DNA of 64,000 nucleotides from Lutraria lutraria. Lineage: Eukaryota > Mollusca > Bivalvia > Venerida > Mactridae. Both the position numbers and the translations under genes were made by a program. Shown one piece after another: positions 34,001-49,000 of the stretch (positions are counted from its first letter, which is position 1; every line of letters starts with the position of its first letter). The stretch is from assembly GCA_964023205.1 (NCBI GenBank), contig OZ026841.1, positions 29,464,399 through 29,528,398 on the forward strand, read 5' to 3'. The notes beneath the pieces are model-generated. The model did no database searches. It worked only from the letters and a program-made list of their open reading frames with translations, and was not told the DNA's origin.

Positions 34001-37000
34001 CATGTCACATAGAAAATAACATTAAACAAAACAAGAGGGCCATGATGGCCCTATAAATGCTCACCAGGAGAAAAGGTCATTTGGAGATGAACATTGTTGA
34101 AGTTTTCTATACGAGTCCAAGTAAGATCAAGTGACCCATCTTGGCAGTTTTTTTATCCCATGGCCATTATATGAACAGATTTAAAAGAGGTCCATTAGAC
34201 AAAGCTAGATATTAAATATCTTAGCTATAGGCTTTGTGGTTTCGGAGAAGAAGATTTTTCAAATTTTCCTATATAAAATAGAATAAACCCCAGGGCAGGG
34301 CCAATTTTAACCCCGGGGCCACAATTTGAACAAACTTGGTAGAGGTCCACTAGACAATGCCACATACAAAATATCTAAGCTCTAGGCCTTGCGGTTTCGG
34401 AGAAGAAGATTTTGTTAATTTTCCTATATAAGTCTATATAAATCAAGTGACCCCCGGGGCGGGGCCAATTTTGACCCTAGGGCAATAATTTGAACAAACT
34501 TGGTAGAGGTCCACTACACAATGCTACATGCCAAATATCTTAGCTCTAGGCCTCGTGGTTTCGGAGAAGAAGATTTTTTTAATTTTCCTATATAAAATAG
34601 AATAAACCCCAGGGCAGGGCCAATTTTAACCCCGGGGCCACAATTTGAACAAACTTGGTAGAGGTCCACTAGACAATGCCACATACAAAATATCTAAGCT
34701 CTAGGCCTTGCGGTTTCGGAGAAGAAGATTTTGTTAATTTTCCTATATAAGTCTATATAAATCAAGTGACCCCCGGGGCGGGGCCAATTTTGACCCTAGG
34801 GCAATAATTTGAACAAACTTGGTAGAGGTCCACTACACAATGCTACATGCCAAATATCTTAGCTCTAGGCCTCGTGGTTTCGGAGAAGAAGATTTTTTTA
34901 ATTTTCCTATATAAAATAGAATAAACCCCAGGGCAGGGCCAATTTTGACCCCTGGGCTATAATTTGAACAAACTTGGTAGAGGTCCACTAGACAATGCCA
35001 CATACAAAATATCTAAGCTCTAGGCCTTGCGGTTTTGGAGAAGAAGATTTTTTAAATTTTCCTACATAAGTCTATATAAATCAAGTGACCCCCGGGGCGG
35101 GGCCAATTTTGACCCTAGGGCAATAATTTGAACAAACTTGGTAGAGGTCCACTAGACAATGCTACATGCCAAATATCTTAGCTCTAGGCCTTGTGGTTTC
35201 GGAGGAGAAGATTTTTTTAATTTTCCTATATAAAATAGAATAAATCCCAGGACAGGGCCAATTTTGACCCCAGGGCCATTATTTGAACAAACTTGGTAGA
35301 GGTCCACTAGACAATGCCACATACAAAATATCTAATTTCTAGGCTTTGCGGTTTTGGAGAAGAAGATTTTTTAAATTTTCCTATATAAGTCTATATAAAT
35401 CAAGTGACCCCCGGGGCGGGCCAATTTTGACCCTAGGGCAATAAATTGAACAAACTTGGTAGAGGTTCACTAGACTATGCTACACACCAAATATCAAAGC
35501 TCTAGGCATTGTAGTTTTTGACAAGAAGATTTTTTAAATTTTCTATATAAGTCTATGTAAAATCAAGTTACCCCCAGGGCGGAGCCAATTTTGACCCCAG
35601 GGGAATAATTTGAACAAACTTTGTAGAGTTCCATTAGACAATGCTATATACCAAATATCTCAGCTCTAGGCCCTGTGGTTTCGGACAAGATTTTTTAAGT
35701 TTTTTCTATTTGTTGCCATAGCAACCAGAGTTTTTAATGAAATTTAATTTTTTGAACAACTTTGAAAGGGGACCACCCAAGGATCATTCCAGCAAAGTTG
35801 CAATCGGCATAGCGGTGTAGGAGGAGATGTTGTTTTAAGTAATTATGGACGCCACTTCAAGACGAACGACGCACGATGGACGCAGGGCGATCACAAAAGC
35901 TCACCTTGAGCACATTCGTGCTCTGGTGAGCTAAAAATAGTATTTCATATTTATAGACGAGGGGTGGAATTCTTGAAAAACGCTTTTTTTTGTAACAAGG
36001 TATTTCATTGGTCAGGGAAACAGGTAGGGTCCAATCAAATTGCTCAAAACAAAGTTGCATGCCAAGACAAAATCATTTGCTGGTAAATAAACCTGTCTGA
36101 GCGGATTTTGATATTTAACTCGCTACACAATCAGTAATTGACCAGTGATATAATGTTTGTTGCAGGTAAATATATTTTTTTGTCAATCATTGTATGCACC
36201 ATTAATTTTATGCAGGCGATCCTCTTGTCTAGCAATATAGCATGTTTTCCTCGGTTATGCGCTCATGCATAACACACTTTTTAGAAAAATACCCTAAGGT
36301 CAGTTGAAAGGGTAAATAATTGTCATCAAATGGATATATATATATATATCAGTATTCATTGTGGGTTGTTTCTACATTTAAATAGAACCAATATTCTGAT
36401 AATTTCTACAAATTTTCATTTGCTGGGATTTCTGCCCCTTGTCTATTAATATGAAATAATCTTTTTTTTGTTCTTTTCTATGTGACATGGTCCTATGATC
36501 TTAAATGCCTGAGCATGTAACCAGAAACAAACATATGTTTGTACCATATCTATACCAAAACGTACTGTCTCTGTGTCTCATAAAATTTCACTACAGATAT
36601 TTAAAATCAACATACTGGTACTAGATATATAAAGCAGGCCATATAAAAATGTAAATATATGAAGCATTTATATTGATGCACATGTAGTACATTCCATTAC
36701 CTGGCATTCAAAAAAGCCTAAAAACAGCCACCATTTTCAGAAGCAAAACAAAGCCAACTTTTTATTTTTCAGACATCAAAAAGCTGAACTAGGCAATCAA
36801 TTAATACTTTAATCATAACTTGCAACTTTATTTTGGTCAGCATCACTGAAGCCAAAGTTCATAGCAATGCAAATCTATCGAATTTAACATTTAGTCATAC
36901 TTGTGAACAAAGGCCACAGACAGAAAAAGGGACAGAATGATGACCCTTATATGAACAGTTGATCATTAGTAAAAGGATAATTAGTTAAATTATTGAATAG

Positions 37001-40000
37001 ATGCATGCCAAAAGAGTAGACAATGTTCACAAGATGACCTGTATTCATAGTTTTAAAGTAACACTAAAATCTTCAGACCTTGTTTCACAATTTCTTTTTC
37101 ATTTACAATTTTTTAGTCTGACCGTGCACCTTTATTGATTTTTAAAAATCAAGCAAAACTGATCTTTAGACATATCAAACTAGTTTATGTAGGCTATATC
37201 GAGGGTTCAGCGCAACAGTGTTGTAACTCATATTGAAATAAGAACAAGTTACAACAGTGTTGCGCTGAGCCCTCGATATATTGAGTTACATACAAGCACT
37301 TTTCATAATGCATTAGTACACCAACAAGATATTGTGACAACTTCAGAAAGTCTTGAATAAGAGATGTTATTTTGAGAAACTGAGGCTTTCATTGCATTGC
37401 ATAAAACTAGCCACAAAATAATCCACAAACCTTCAGCAACATCTTGATGGAGTCTATGATAAAACAGCTGTAGAGAGAAATCTCTGCTCAAGGACACGAT
37501 ACTTTCCACCTGGAACACTTTAAGGGCCTCCAGTGGTAAATCCATGAGATCAGAGTCAGCTAAGAGTACAGCATACTCCTGAGCTGATGGCGGGGCTTCC
37601 TTTGGTTCCCGGCCTGGTTTTTCTGTTACACTTGTGGAAGGGCTTGGGATAGGAGGTCTGTAATAATAAGATAAATCACATAAGCATTACAAGGCTTAGA
37701 GAAAACTTGTTGAGACTATCAGCATAATGAAAATCTAAATACACACTTTTCAGTTATATACCTAACAAGTCTTCCTGGAAGATATTCCAACCAGTACTGA
37801 CTAATCCTACCACAAGGAACCGGCAACTTCTCCACACATGGAGGAAAAATTACATTGTTGTCAAAGTTTCTGAGAAGGTTATGAATTGCCATGACTAGAA
37901 ATCAAACCCGGTATATCCAGCAAACTTACCACTGGAACACGGTAATTTCAAACATTTTGCCTATAAAATGTCAGCAGGTTATAAAATAAACTTTGCTACA
38001 ATAGGGCTTGGAATAGACCAAATGAAGTCAAAGACTTACACTAAAATTCCATCAAATTGTGTTGTAATTGGTTTAAGGTACATTTCTACAGCCATTACAA
38101 GATCACGGAATTCGTCCTGTAACATTCTTTCTTCTTTCTCATTCTCATTAACGTTAGCCTGGAAATAACATATAAATTGTTTAATGCTAGAAGAATACAG
38201 ATAAAAAGTTTAACAATAAATACAAGACAAATTAAGTAAGGTTAGGATTACTAATAAAATCATTTCTTTATGTCTTAAACCAGTTCTTCAGTACATTTTA
38301 TTCAGATGAGCAAAATTTATTGTTTCAGGTAGAAATGAATTATCTACCCTTAGTCATTTTTAGTAGCTTAATTTTTATGTGGAAAAGTATTGACTACGTC
38401 CAATGAACAGCTAAAACAGGGAAATTTAAACACACAACAAAAGAAGCAAAACTTAGTAAATGTACCAAAACTAAGCATAATTTAACCCAAAGGAGGAATA
38501 AGATGCAAAACATTATAAACATGGAATATATAACACAAGCATATAAACTCCTCATTTGCATCAGAGTAAACATTGTTATAATAAGAACATGTTAAGCTTA
38601 AATTAATAAGACTGTTGCTTGTCTGAGCTAATGAAAAACAAGTAAAATTGTCATTTACATACAAATATTGCCATTTCTTAAAATGAGAAGTAAATCAATT
38701 GAATATCATGCTTATTGACAACCAAGTCCAAAAGCTTATGGTGCACACTGAATAACAGAAAAAAGTTAATGTTTAAAAAATTCAACATGCTTATGCCATG
38801 AAGCTTAAGATAAAATCATGCTAAATGATTGACTTGTAGATATTAGAAATAAAAAGCAAGTAACAGAAACAGAACGTGAGTAAAGGCAAAAAAGGTGCAA
38901 TTACACTTTAGCCAATTTAAGTTAGACTACTTTTGCTTTAACCCACAATTTAAAGAGAGTTTTAAAAGAAAAAACCAGGCTTTGATGCAACAATGAACCA
39001 ACACAAACTTATTGATACAACCTTTCCTTCCCATTTTTTCTGTGTAACACAATAATATTATTGTAATAATATTAACACATTGTTTTGAATTTGCCGTTTT
39101 TTAAACCAAATATTCCATTAATAAATATTGGTACATGTAGTTTATTTTAGTGCTTACCATAAAAATTCTGTCGATTTATATATGTCATTTAATTGATAAA
39201 TAATTGATACTATTTATAGCATTACAAGAGTTTCTAAATATAGATTTCTTGTAATGCAAAATGACTTCCAAGAATCCTGAATTTCCCATAATGCAATTTC
39301 ATATCACTTCATTTTCCAAAGAGACTCTGATCAACTCAGTTGAACAAATGACACAATATTTTAAAGAACCAGTCTAGCAATTAAATAAGAATAGATAAGC
39401 ATAAAATTAATTAGAACGAAATGTAGGTCATGAATATTGTTTGATCTATAAACATAACTTAGTTTGCATCTGAAGAACATGAAAACAGTATATACACACA
39501 GCAGTATCAAAACTTTATAACAGAATATAAACATGTACTGGTACACTGAGTTACTAACATTATAGAGTTTTAACTAAATATCTGAAGACAGCGCAAGTGT
39601 CGTAGTAATTAAATATACTGAAACATCTTCATTTTACAAGCTTAACTAGAACTATCACTAAAGATGATGAATACCCCCAGATGCGGCCTTGACACAGTCA
39701 TTGTAACATTTTACAGAGGGAAATATAATGCATTTTTATTTTTTATACCTGCAAATTGTTGCTCATATATCCTGACCAGTTTTTAAATATCCATTATATA
39801 AAAAATAACAAAGGGCCATAACTCATTAAAATTTACTTGGACAAAACCTATTGTGGACATGCACAACTTGGTAAACTACTTATCACTTCTAAGAAGTTTC
39901 ACAGGATTCCTGCATGTAGTTGCTGAGAAATGGTTTGGACAAAATTTACCTATTGTGTAAAACAAAGGGCCATAACTCAGTGAAAATTTAACCAACCAAG

Positions 40001-43000
40001 ACAATCTTAATGCAGGCACAACTAGGCTAACTACTTATCACTTCTGTGAAGTTTTATTGAATTCCTGTAGGTAGTTAATGAGAAATAGTCCGGACAAAAT
40101 TTGCCTATTGTATATACTGTAGAAAAAAACAAAGGGCTATAACTCAGTGAAAATCAATCCAAATGAATAAAATTATTTAAGCATGCACAACTAGGCTAAC
40201 TACTTATTACTTCTGTGAAGTTTCATTGAATTCCTGTCAGTAGTTAATGAAAAATAGTCCTGACAAAATTTGCCTACTGTATATACTGCATAATAACAAC
40301 AAAGGGCTATAACTCAGTAAAAGTTAATCCAAACGAAAAATGCTTTAAGCATTCACAACTAGGCTTACTACTGATCACTTCTGTGAAGTTTCATTGAAAT
40401 CCTGTAAGTAGTTGCTGAGAAATTCTCCAGACAAATTGTGTCTACAGACGCACGGACCGACCGACCGACCGACAAGCGTGAATCCAATATAGCCCCCATA
40501 TATTTCATATCTAGGGGTATAATAAGAATTGCAATCAAATGAAAGAGTTTCGAAATTTTGAATGAAAAACCACAAATCTGGAATCAACCTCCTTCATTAG
40601 TTTAAAGTTTAATATTTTTCATCATTATATCATAAACAATATTCTACCTTCTGATTCTGATTTTTCATGCTGTCCTCGAGATTTTCCAACATTTTCCGCC
40701 TCATAGCTGCCTGAGAACGTTGATACTCTTGTTTGACAAGTAACTGTTGTACATTCTGTCTATGGTCACGACATTTAGTCAACAAATCCTCAAGTTCTCC
40801 ACGGCTAGTCTCCATTCCAAATATCTTGGCCCGGTTTGGAGCTGTATAGAAATAACAATTGTGTAACAGCTGTTACATATTTTGTATGGATATATATTTA
40901 TAATAGATAAATCAGAATTATTAATTAACTATCTAAAATTAGAGGGGGAATTAGAAACGACACTCAATACAAAAGAGTTGCTGTCAATATGAATAAAAGT
41001 CGGCCAATATGGACTAAACTTTGCAATATGGAATTTTATACATTCCCATTGGTTAAAAAACTCTGCACAATATGAAATTATGAAATGTGGGATTTTTATT
41101 GGTTGTTGAAACTTGTTACAATATAAGTATGGTATAAGAAAAGAAACTGATGGCTGCCATTTTTTTCATTCAGCTATGCAAAATGAGCACTAATTCTTGA
41201 ATTAGTTTGAAACAAAAGAACATTATATAATAATCAATAAAATACTTATTAATTAGGGAAATTCATATTGGCCGAGTAATTTGTACTCAGGCAGCTGTAT
41301 TGGCCTTCACCTTAATGGCTCATGCCAATACAGCAAACCTTGGACAAATAACAAATGGCCACAATGAATTTCCCAAATTAATAACATTATAATACAACAA
41401 TATTAATTTTGTATGAATAAACAAGCTCTATAGTACACAGTCAATTTTAAAGGGATGAAGGCAAAGACACGTTGAAATTTGAATAACTAAGTCTGCATCA
41501 CTATCTCTTATCCATTCTAGATTTTGTATACCAGAACTAATGTATATCTATAAATGGCCACATGCAGAAAATATTCTTTTAATGAATAAGAAGTGAAATC
41601 AAATTTCACTGCAAAATTGTTTAAAATTTTATGATATATACAAACATAATTAAATTAATATATACCTGTGACTCCTTGTTTAGGGTTACCCTTTTTGTCA
41701 GCCCCTCCGCCAGGAGCACCTGCTCCTTTAGGTTTCTCTAATACAGCACCGTACAGGAAGTTCCTGGAAGACCAAATTTTGAATATTTCAGTAAATCCAG
41801 AGATTGGACCGAGTTGTAGTCATAATTTGGACCAATATTTCAACTCATCTTATGTCAAGGAACAATTTAAGTCATACAATTTTTCACTGTTTGTACAGAT
41901 TGGCGTATATATCTATAGACCTAGAATTTATAGAAGTGTTTTGTTCTTGTTCAGATCACAAATGAGCTCACATAAATAAAATCAGTCAAATCTATGAGCA
42001 AATTTCATAAAAGGTAAAACAAATTTTAGAGTGAATGTACATTTAGACTTTATTCAAAGTGGCCTCTGTCCAATTCTACGAAATAATTTTTTTCCTAAAA
42101 ATCTTTTTTTTTTAAGGAAATGACTACATAATTACGAAAATAGCTGTGTGTAATATAAAATGACTATAAAATTAAGAAAATACCTTTGTATAATAAACAA
42201 AGACTATTTAATGAAGAAAAAACCTGTTTATGATTAACAAAGTACTTACTTGTCAGGAGAATGCTGTAGCACAATAAAGTTAAAGTTGGATGGTAAATCT
42301 TTCAAAATCTCAAAGTGGTTTGTCATTATCTCCATTTTCTTCCAAGCCTACAAAAAACAGAAACACAACCTTGGAAGGTTAGATGAAGATGTTTCTAGCA
42401 TCAACTTATGATAATGTTTGGTAAATAGATGTTGAGCACATTAATAGTCCTGATGTTTTAGCTTCAGAAGTGTTTCTTAAGTGCAATTTTTGAAGTAATT
42501 GCCTAGTTATTTTGAAATCTTGAAATAAATGACAGAATTATAGTCCAGACAAAAATGATCCAGAGAGACTTACACGCACGCACCCTCAAACAAATGCCAA
42601 TATGATATTGCAGCACCTATGTTCGGCTCATTACAATCAGGCTAAATAAACATCATTATATCTCAGAGTTATATACACTAGAAAACATTGGTTTAGTGTG
42701 CACTTGTACTGTTTTTCAAGGCCACAAGGATAAACAGTATAAGAAAATATAAGAACATAGTGAGTTCAGAAAGACATTTTTGTTCCCTTAAAATCTTTAC
42801 CTGCCAGTCTTTTTCTAGAGCACTTTGAACGGTTGTCATAACAGAGCTACAACTTGAGTTGTATCTGACATCATTCTTCAATAAGTTGTCACGCTGTCTT
42901 AGGAGGGCTGCTAACTTGGATTGTATAGGGTCTAACTGGGCTTGGTGAAGCAACTCATTTAGTTGCATAGAAACGCTACAACTCTGGTATAAGGCTAGGA

Positions 43001-46000
43001 ACTGTGTGCTGATCACTGGATCATATTGTCCGAAGCATTCTACAAGTTCCAAAGCAGAAAAGGCAGCAATATCCTACAAAAAAAAAGAAAATGATCTTAG
43101 GTTTGTTTGTGTGTTTGTTTGATCGGGTTTTCAACAGTCAGATGAGGCGGACAGTTCATTTAACCTTTGTTGCTGGGAAGAACTAGTACCAAACTCCCAT
43201 CCTCAGTAAGCAAATGCCTATTTTCTCACATAAAGAGATGGTCAGTAGCTGGGCTCGAACCCACAACCCTCTATCAATGTGAAGTTACAGTGATTTGAAG
43301 TCAGCTACCATAACTACTTGACCATAGAGGCGGGTCTTATGATTTTAGACAATTTTTAAAACGCAAAAACATAACTCAATCTGACCTTGACCTTCTGAAT
43401 GACCTAGACATCAAAAGTAAAATTTCTTATTCTTTATGATTAGTATACCTGTAGTCATAAATACCAGTTAGGAAATATATACACAAAAAATAAATATGAC
43501 AAGTCTTTGTTGATGCCTCATGATTTGGGAACATCATTTAAAGATAAAAATTGAACATTTCATAGTTTATGAATTAAATTAGATCATTTCAATATTAGAT
43601 TTTTACAAGGATCGTATTCACAGAAATACCAACAAATATCAACTTTAAGTAAGAAAAACAAATAACTTTTGAAAATTAATTTTCTATTTCTTACTATCAT
43701 TTGATATCTCATTTCTTTTATAACTGATTTGTACAAATTACATACTGAATATTTCTTGTTCAGTGCCAGAATCAATGCTTGTACCAGACATTCTGTGGCT
43801 TGTATCAGATAATGTTGTGATGTACTGTCAGAACTCTGAAAAACAATATATGTACAGAATTGCTACACTTCATGTTTTATAATCACAATTTATTTGTTCT
43901 CATACATACTTCTATCAAATACTCCATCATTTGTCAAAGACAGACCTGCTACTACATAGTTTTCTCAAAACTGTGGCCTACCATTCAGAACTTTAAACAA
44001 CAGCTTGCATTTTTTATTTCAGCAATTGACGTACAAAATATTTTGGTTTTTTTTATATTAGAAAATAACAAAATCATAAACAGAACAATTATTCAGAAAA
44101 TAAAATGGAAACTTCTCCATCAAACATTTAAACACTATTAAGAAATACACCTGACCTATAGGCAGACACAGCCACTATGATTTTAGTGTTTAAAAGGTAA
44201 AAAGATCTGCTCCAAGTATATACCAGAGTATGATGGATTACCTTCATATCTCTTATCTGTTTAGCATATTTGAGGAAATGACGAGAATGTTTGTCTAATT
44301 CTTCTGCTTCACCATTCTCTCCTTCTTCCGGTATATCAGCTAGTTTGGCTAATTCCTGTAGTTAACATAAAAACGTTTTACAACTAATCCCAGTTGAAAC
44401 ACTAGAACAAGTATTTTGACTAATCCCTGTGGTAACACTAAAACAGGTTTTTAAAACTTATTCCTGTGGAAACAATAAAATGATTTTTTTTTTACAAATT
44501 CCTGTGATGTGCACAAAAGATACATGTGGGACTTTTTTTGTAGGTGTCTCATAAGCCAACTTGGCTGGCCCTTTCAATAGGGATAAAACTACAATAAACA
44601 AAACCTTTACCATAATATGATGTCAACAAAATTCAACAAAAGTGAAGTAAAGCATAATTACCATTTCTGTGACCACCCAGTGTGTAGGAGCATCATTACT
44701 TTGATCAAGAGATAAAGCTCTCAAACTTTGTCCAATGCCACACAAACACTATAAGAAATATATAATACACTCAAACCTGTTAAAAGGGCTACGATCAGAG
44801 AAAAAAAACTTCATATGTAGGTAACCTGTACTCAAAGGTTAATTCAGCCTTCATATCAACATATGATATATATATATATTCAAGAGGGTCACTTTGTTCA
44901 GAATGTGGCTTTTATTCACAACAAAATGCTTTTTGACCCACATTTGACTAAATGAAAATACCAAGAAACAACTATTTCACTATCTCTTGGACAGAATGTC
45001 ATCAAAATTTGAAGTAAGAATAGATAAGAATTTTAACAAGTTGGACTGTACATAAAATAAAATTTTAATTTACCTTTGCCTTCATTCTAGGTATAGATGA
45101 AGCTAGATTGTGGGCATCTAGATATTTCATAACTGCTTCCTCCAAAACAACCCTGAAATTTAACAAAAAAGTGAATCAGTATGTATAGGAAAGACTTTTT
45201 AAGTATCATTTAATACAGATATAACAACGTTATCAATATAAACTTATTTCAATACACCATTATTGTCGACTGTTATATGTTGACAAAAAAAACTTATTCA
45301 ACATGTAATTCAAAATGAATAAAGCACAACTAGTCCAGAACAGGTGGTTCCATATACAATCAAATCAGTGTTAGTGGCCACCTCTGAATAAAGGCCATCC
45401 TGTGAATGAAGGCCATTCTTTTAAAAAAATGCCCCTGATTACCTAAAAGAAAATTACCTTCAAACAAAGACCACCTGTCAGCAAAGGTCACATTATATAT
45501 TTCCCAAGGGTGGCCTCCGTTTACAGGTTTGACTTTATATCATATTGTATTAAACAATTTTGAATTCACTTAGACCTAAACAAAGCCACTCCCGTTAATT
45601 AACCTTGCAAAATATAAACTTTTTTAAAAGTATTAGAGAACACAGGTTTTATCATAAAAGAAAATGAAAAGTAACATAAAGATGTATACAAAATCTTACT
45701 TGACAGTATCGACCCAGTCTTTCTCCATATGTGTGTAAACAGGGGTTGCACGGATAAAATCTTCAACCATCTAGAAATGAAAACATTCCAATGATAGGAA
45801 ATGTCACAATTCAACATATGTATTATTATGCAGGCTGATATCTTGAATCACAAAGTCCTAACAAAACATCTTTTCTTTTTAATACAAGACAAAGTCCAGT
45901 ATTTTGAATTCATAAAAAAATGAATATTGGGTCAGGCAATAACAATTTTTTTTCATAACAGAAACATTATCACAGTATTAATTATTATTTAATCAGCATT

Positions 46001-49000
46001 TGTTTTACGCTCTTTTCAACAATCAGAGTCATATGAGGCGGGCTGTTCACCTAAGCATCGTTCTTGGGAACAACCAGTACTAGACTCCCATCCTCTGTAA
46101 GCAACTGCCTACTTTCTCACATAAAGATACATGGTTGGTAGCGTGGCTCGAACCCACGACCCTCTATCAGTGAGAGGTTACAGTGATTTGAAGTCAGCAA
46201 CCTTAACCACTTGACCACAGAGGGGGGTCCATTTGGTTTAAAGTTACATTTATAATAATAACAAATTCAGTTAAAAAAAGATAAACTAACAGGCCACCTT
46301 TTATTGAAGGCAGCAATGCAGACAATGGTTCACGCTTTAGTACAAGTTTTCTATGTAGTACACCATATCAACATATGAATAAAAGGTGTATAGAGCATAC
46401 AGGCTATATCTCCCTATACATAAAGTTTTATCTCCCTTTGCTGGCTTATGTATGAAGAAATGCCTGTAGACTATTTCATAAAAAATCTTTACCTTTAAGA
46501 CAGATCCCTTTCTTTGATCTTCTAACTGTTTAGCTCTATTTTCCTTAGCATGCACTCTAAATATTTCTAACATTAATTCAGCACATGCAATCTTTATATC
46601 AGCTGCCTCTCTCTGAACCGGCAATGATAAGTTACGGATCTGAAACACATAAAAGTCAAGTCAGCCAGTTATTGTATTTTTGGGTTACATCATTAATTTA
46701 GATTCCCCCCAAGCCTGGAAGTTGTAAGTTAGAATCCCTTTCAATGATTAATTATTCCACAATCTCCAAAATATATTATTTCCTTGTATGTGGTTCTTGT
46801 AAGTTCTGGCAATTAAACAAGTAAGCAGACATCAATAGAATGATACATTCATCAAGATGTTTGGTTTAACTCTTTTAACAAGAGATGTAAGTTAAATACA
46901 TTTTAATGACAAGCTGGGCACACAGATATGACTTATTACTTATCAATAGCAAATCTATATCTAATCAGAAACAAAACTGACGGTCTTCTAAAATAATCGC
47001 TCCAGAAATACTAAGTTTCCAAAAAGTTTGGGTGAAATCTTAAGGAGATTTAGATAGACAAAATACAATTAATTAAAAGAACATTACAGATGTACTAAGA
47101 GATAAATATACATAATTTATGAACAAATTATTGCATAGAAAATTAGTATGTCTTAACAGGAAATGAGGAAAACTTAAATAAATAAAAACAAGTCCTCACC
47201 TCTTGAATAGAATATAGAGACTGGATGTCACATAAAACTTCATCAGCTGTGCTAACAGCATCCTTCAGAACAATCATACCCTGTGAATGATAGAAATATG
47301 TATAATACTTAGCTACAATACAAACATTAGAACAAATAGCTACCTTTTATTCTAAACATTATCATACCCAATGTAAATAGATATTTACAAAAATATTATT
47401 TCATCATAAAAAATAATCACCCTGATATATGAGATACTGATGCAGAAAAATGGCCATTCTTTATTAGGTACAAACGAGGCAAGGGTGACAATAATCAATA
47501 TTTTTTACAGTTCTAATGCCTGACTTTTTTTAAAAAAGCTGGATGTATCCTTAATAAATGACTGGAGAATTTCAAAAATGTAGAAATTGTGGTCTTTCAA
47601 CATTTTTCATTTTAATAGGCATGTGCACTCTATCAAGTTGGACTGTATACATAATGAAAATGATAAACAAATTGTATCAATTACAAAAATGTACCTGTAT
47701 GTAGTATGTATGTCTAATCTCAGCTTCTAAACTTTTCTCGGCCATTTCTTTCAAGATGTTTGCATGTTCCTTCATAAGCGGTAGAGATTCTCGTTTATAT
47801 CCCATCCTTACGAGACAAGAGATGGCTTCATCAAATTTCTGTAAATATCGTTAATAAATTAACAGGTATACTATATGCTCAATAACAACTTTTGAACAGA
47901 ATACATAAAATAGTGAAAAGTGAAATTTTGTTAAATATTTAACACTTGAGTAGGTTCAAGTCAATGCCTCAGTTATATTTATATACACAAAGATACCAAA
48001 ATTTACCCACCACTGTGACAAAGTAAAGTCAAAATAAGAAAACCAAAATGGCCTTTACCAACAATTAGCTTTTAAGTGCAATTTCAAATGGGTCTATCAT
48101 TGCAATAAATATGTGTGATAAAAAGTTGCCATTATTCATTATGGTGGCATTTATTCCAAAGTGGCCTCTCAATATGTGGATATGATTATACAGTTAAAGC
48201 TGGGGGTAAAGAAACAAAAATCTTCATAACAAACAACAGTAGACATACCTCACATATCTCATGAACTCTCTTCATTACAAGTGGATCATTAATATCTTGA
48301 TATTCCTCTTTGATAATTGACCACTGAGTTCCTGCCAGTCTGTATCATAAACAGTAAAGTTAGCAGTCAGAAACAGCATATAAATTGACTCAGATACAGG
48401 TATATTCATAACATAGTAATATAACAATATTTCATAATTTAGGATTAAAATTATCAAAAAAAGAGTCAGAAGCTATTGTTTAATATACTCTTAGTTGACT
48501 TTATTAAAAACTTAAAATGAAGAGGAAAGCACAAAACAGATTACATGTATCTGAAAGAAGACAGAACTTAAACTGTAGTCTCAGAAATGTTTAAAGATAA
48601 GGCTGAAAATAAAACTAAGTTTGTTTGGAGAGCTCCGACCCTGAATTTTAGCACTGGGTACATGTAGGTAGGTAGGGATTTTTTACTATGTAACAATAAC
48701 ATCTAACATATTGGCTTAAACACTATATAAACTGACATAAACACACCTAGCTTCAAACATGGATATTACGAAAGCTAAAACACTTGATCTGTTTGGTCGT
48801 TCATCTTGTATTCTCAAAAATTCATTCAAAGCTTTGACTAAAACACCTCGAGCCTGAAAAAGATACAATAGAAAGTGAATACAATAGAAAGTAGCATTAC
48901 TGTGTACAAAAAGTAGACACCATTAAGAATCAATTCTTCATCAATCAATAAGTTCAACAAATATTAAAGCTATAGATTGTATTGGTAGTGTTGGATAGTC

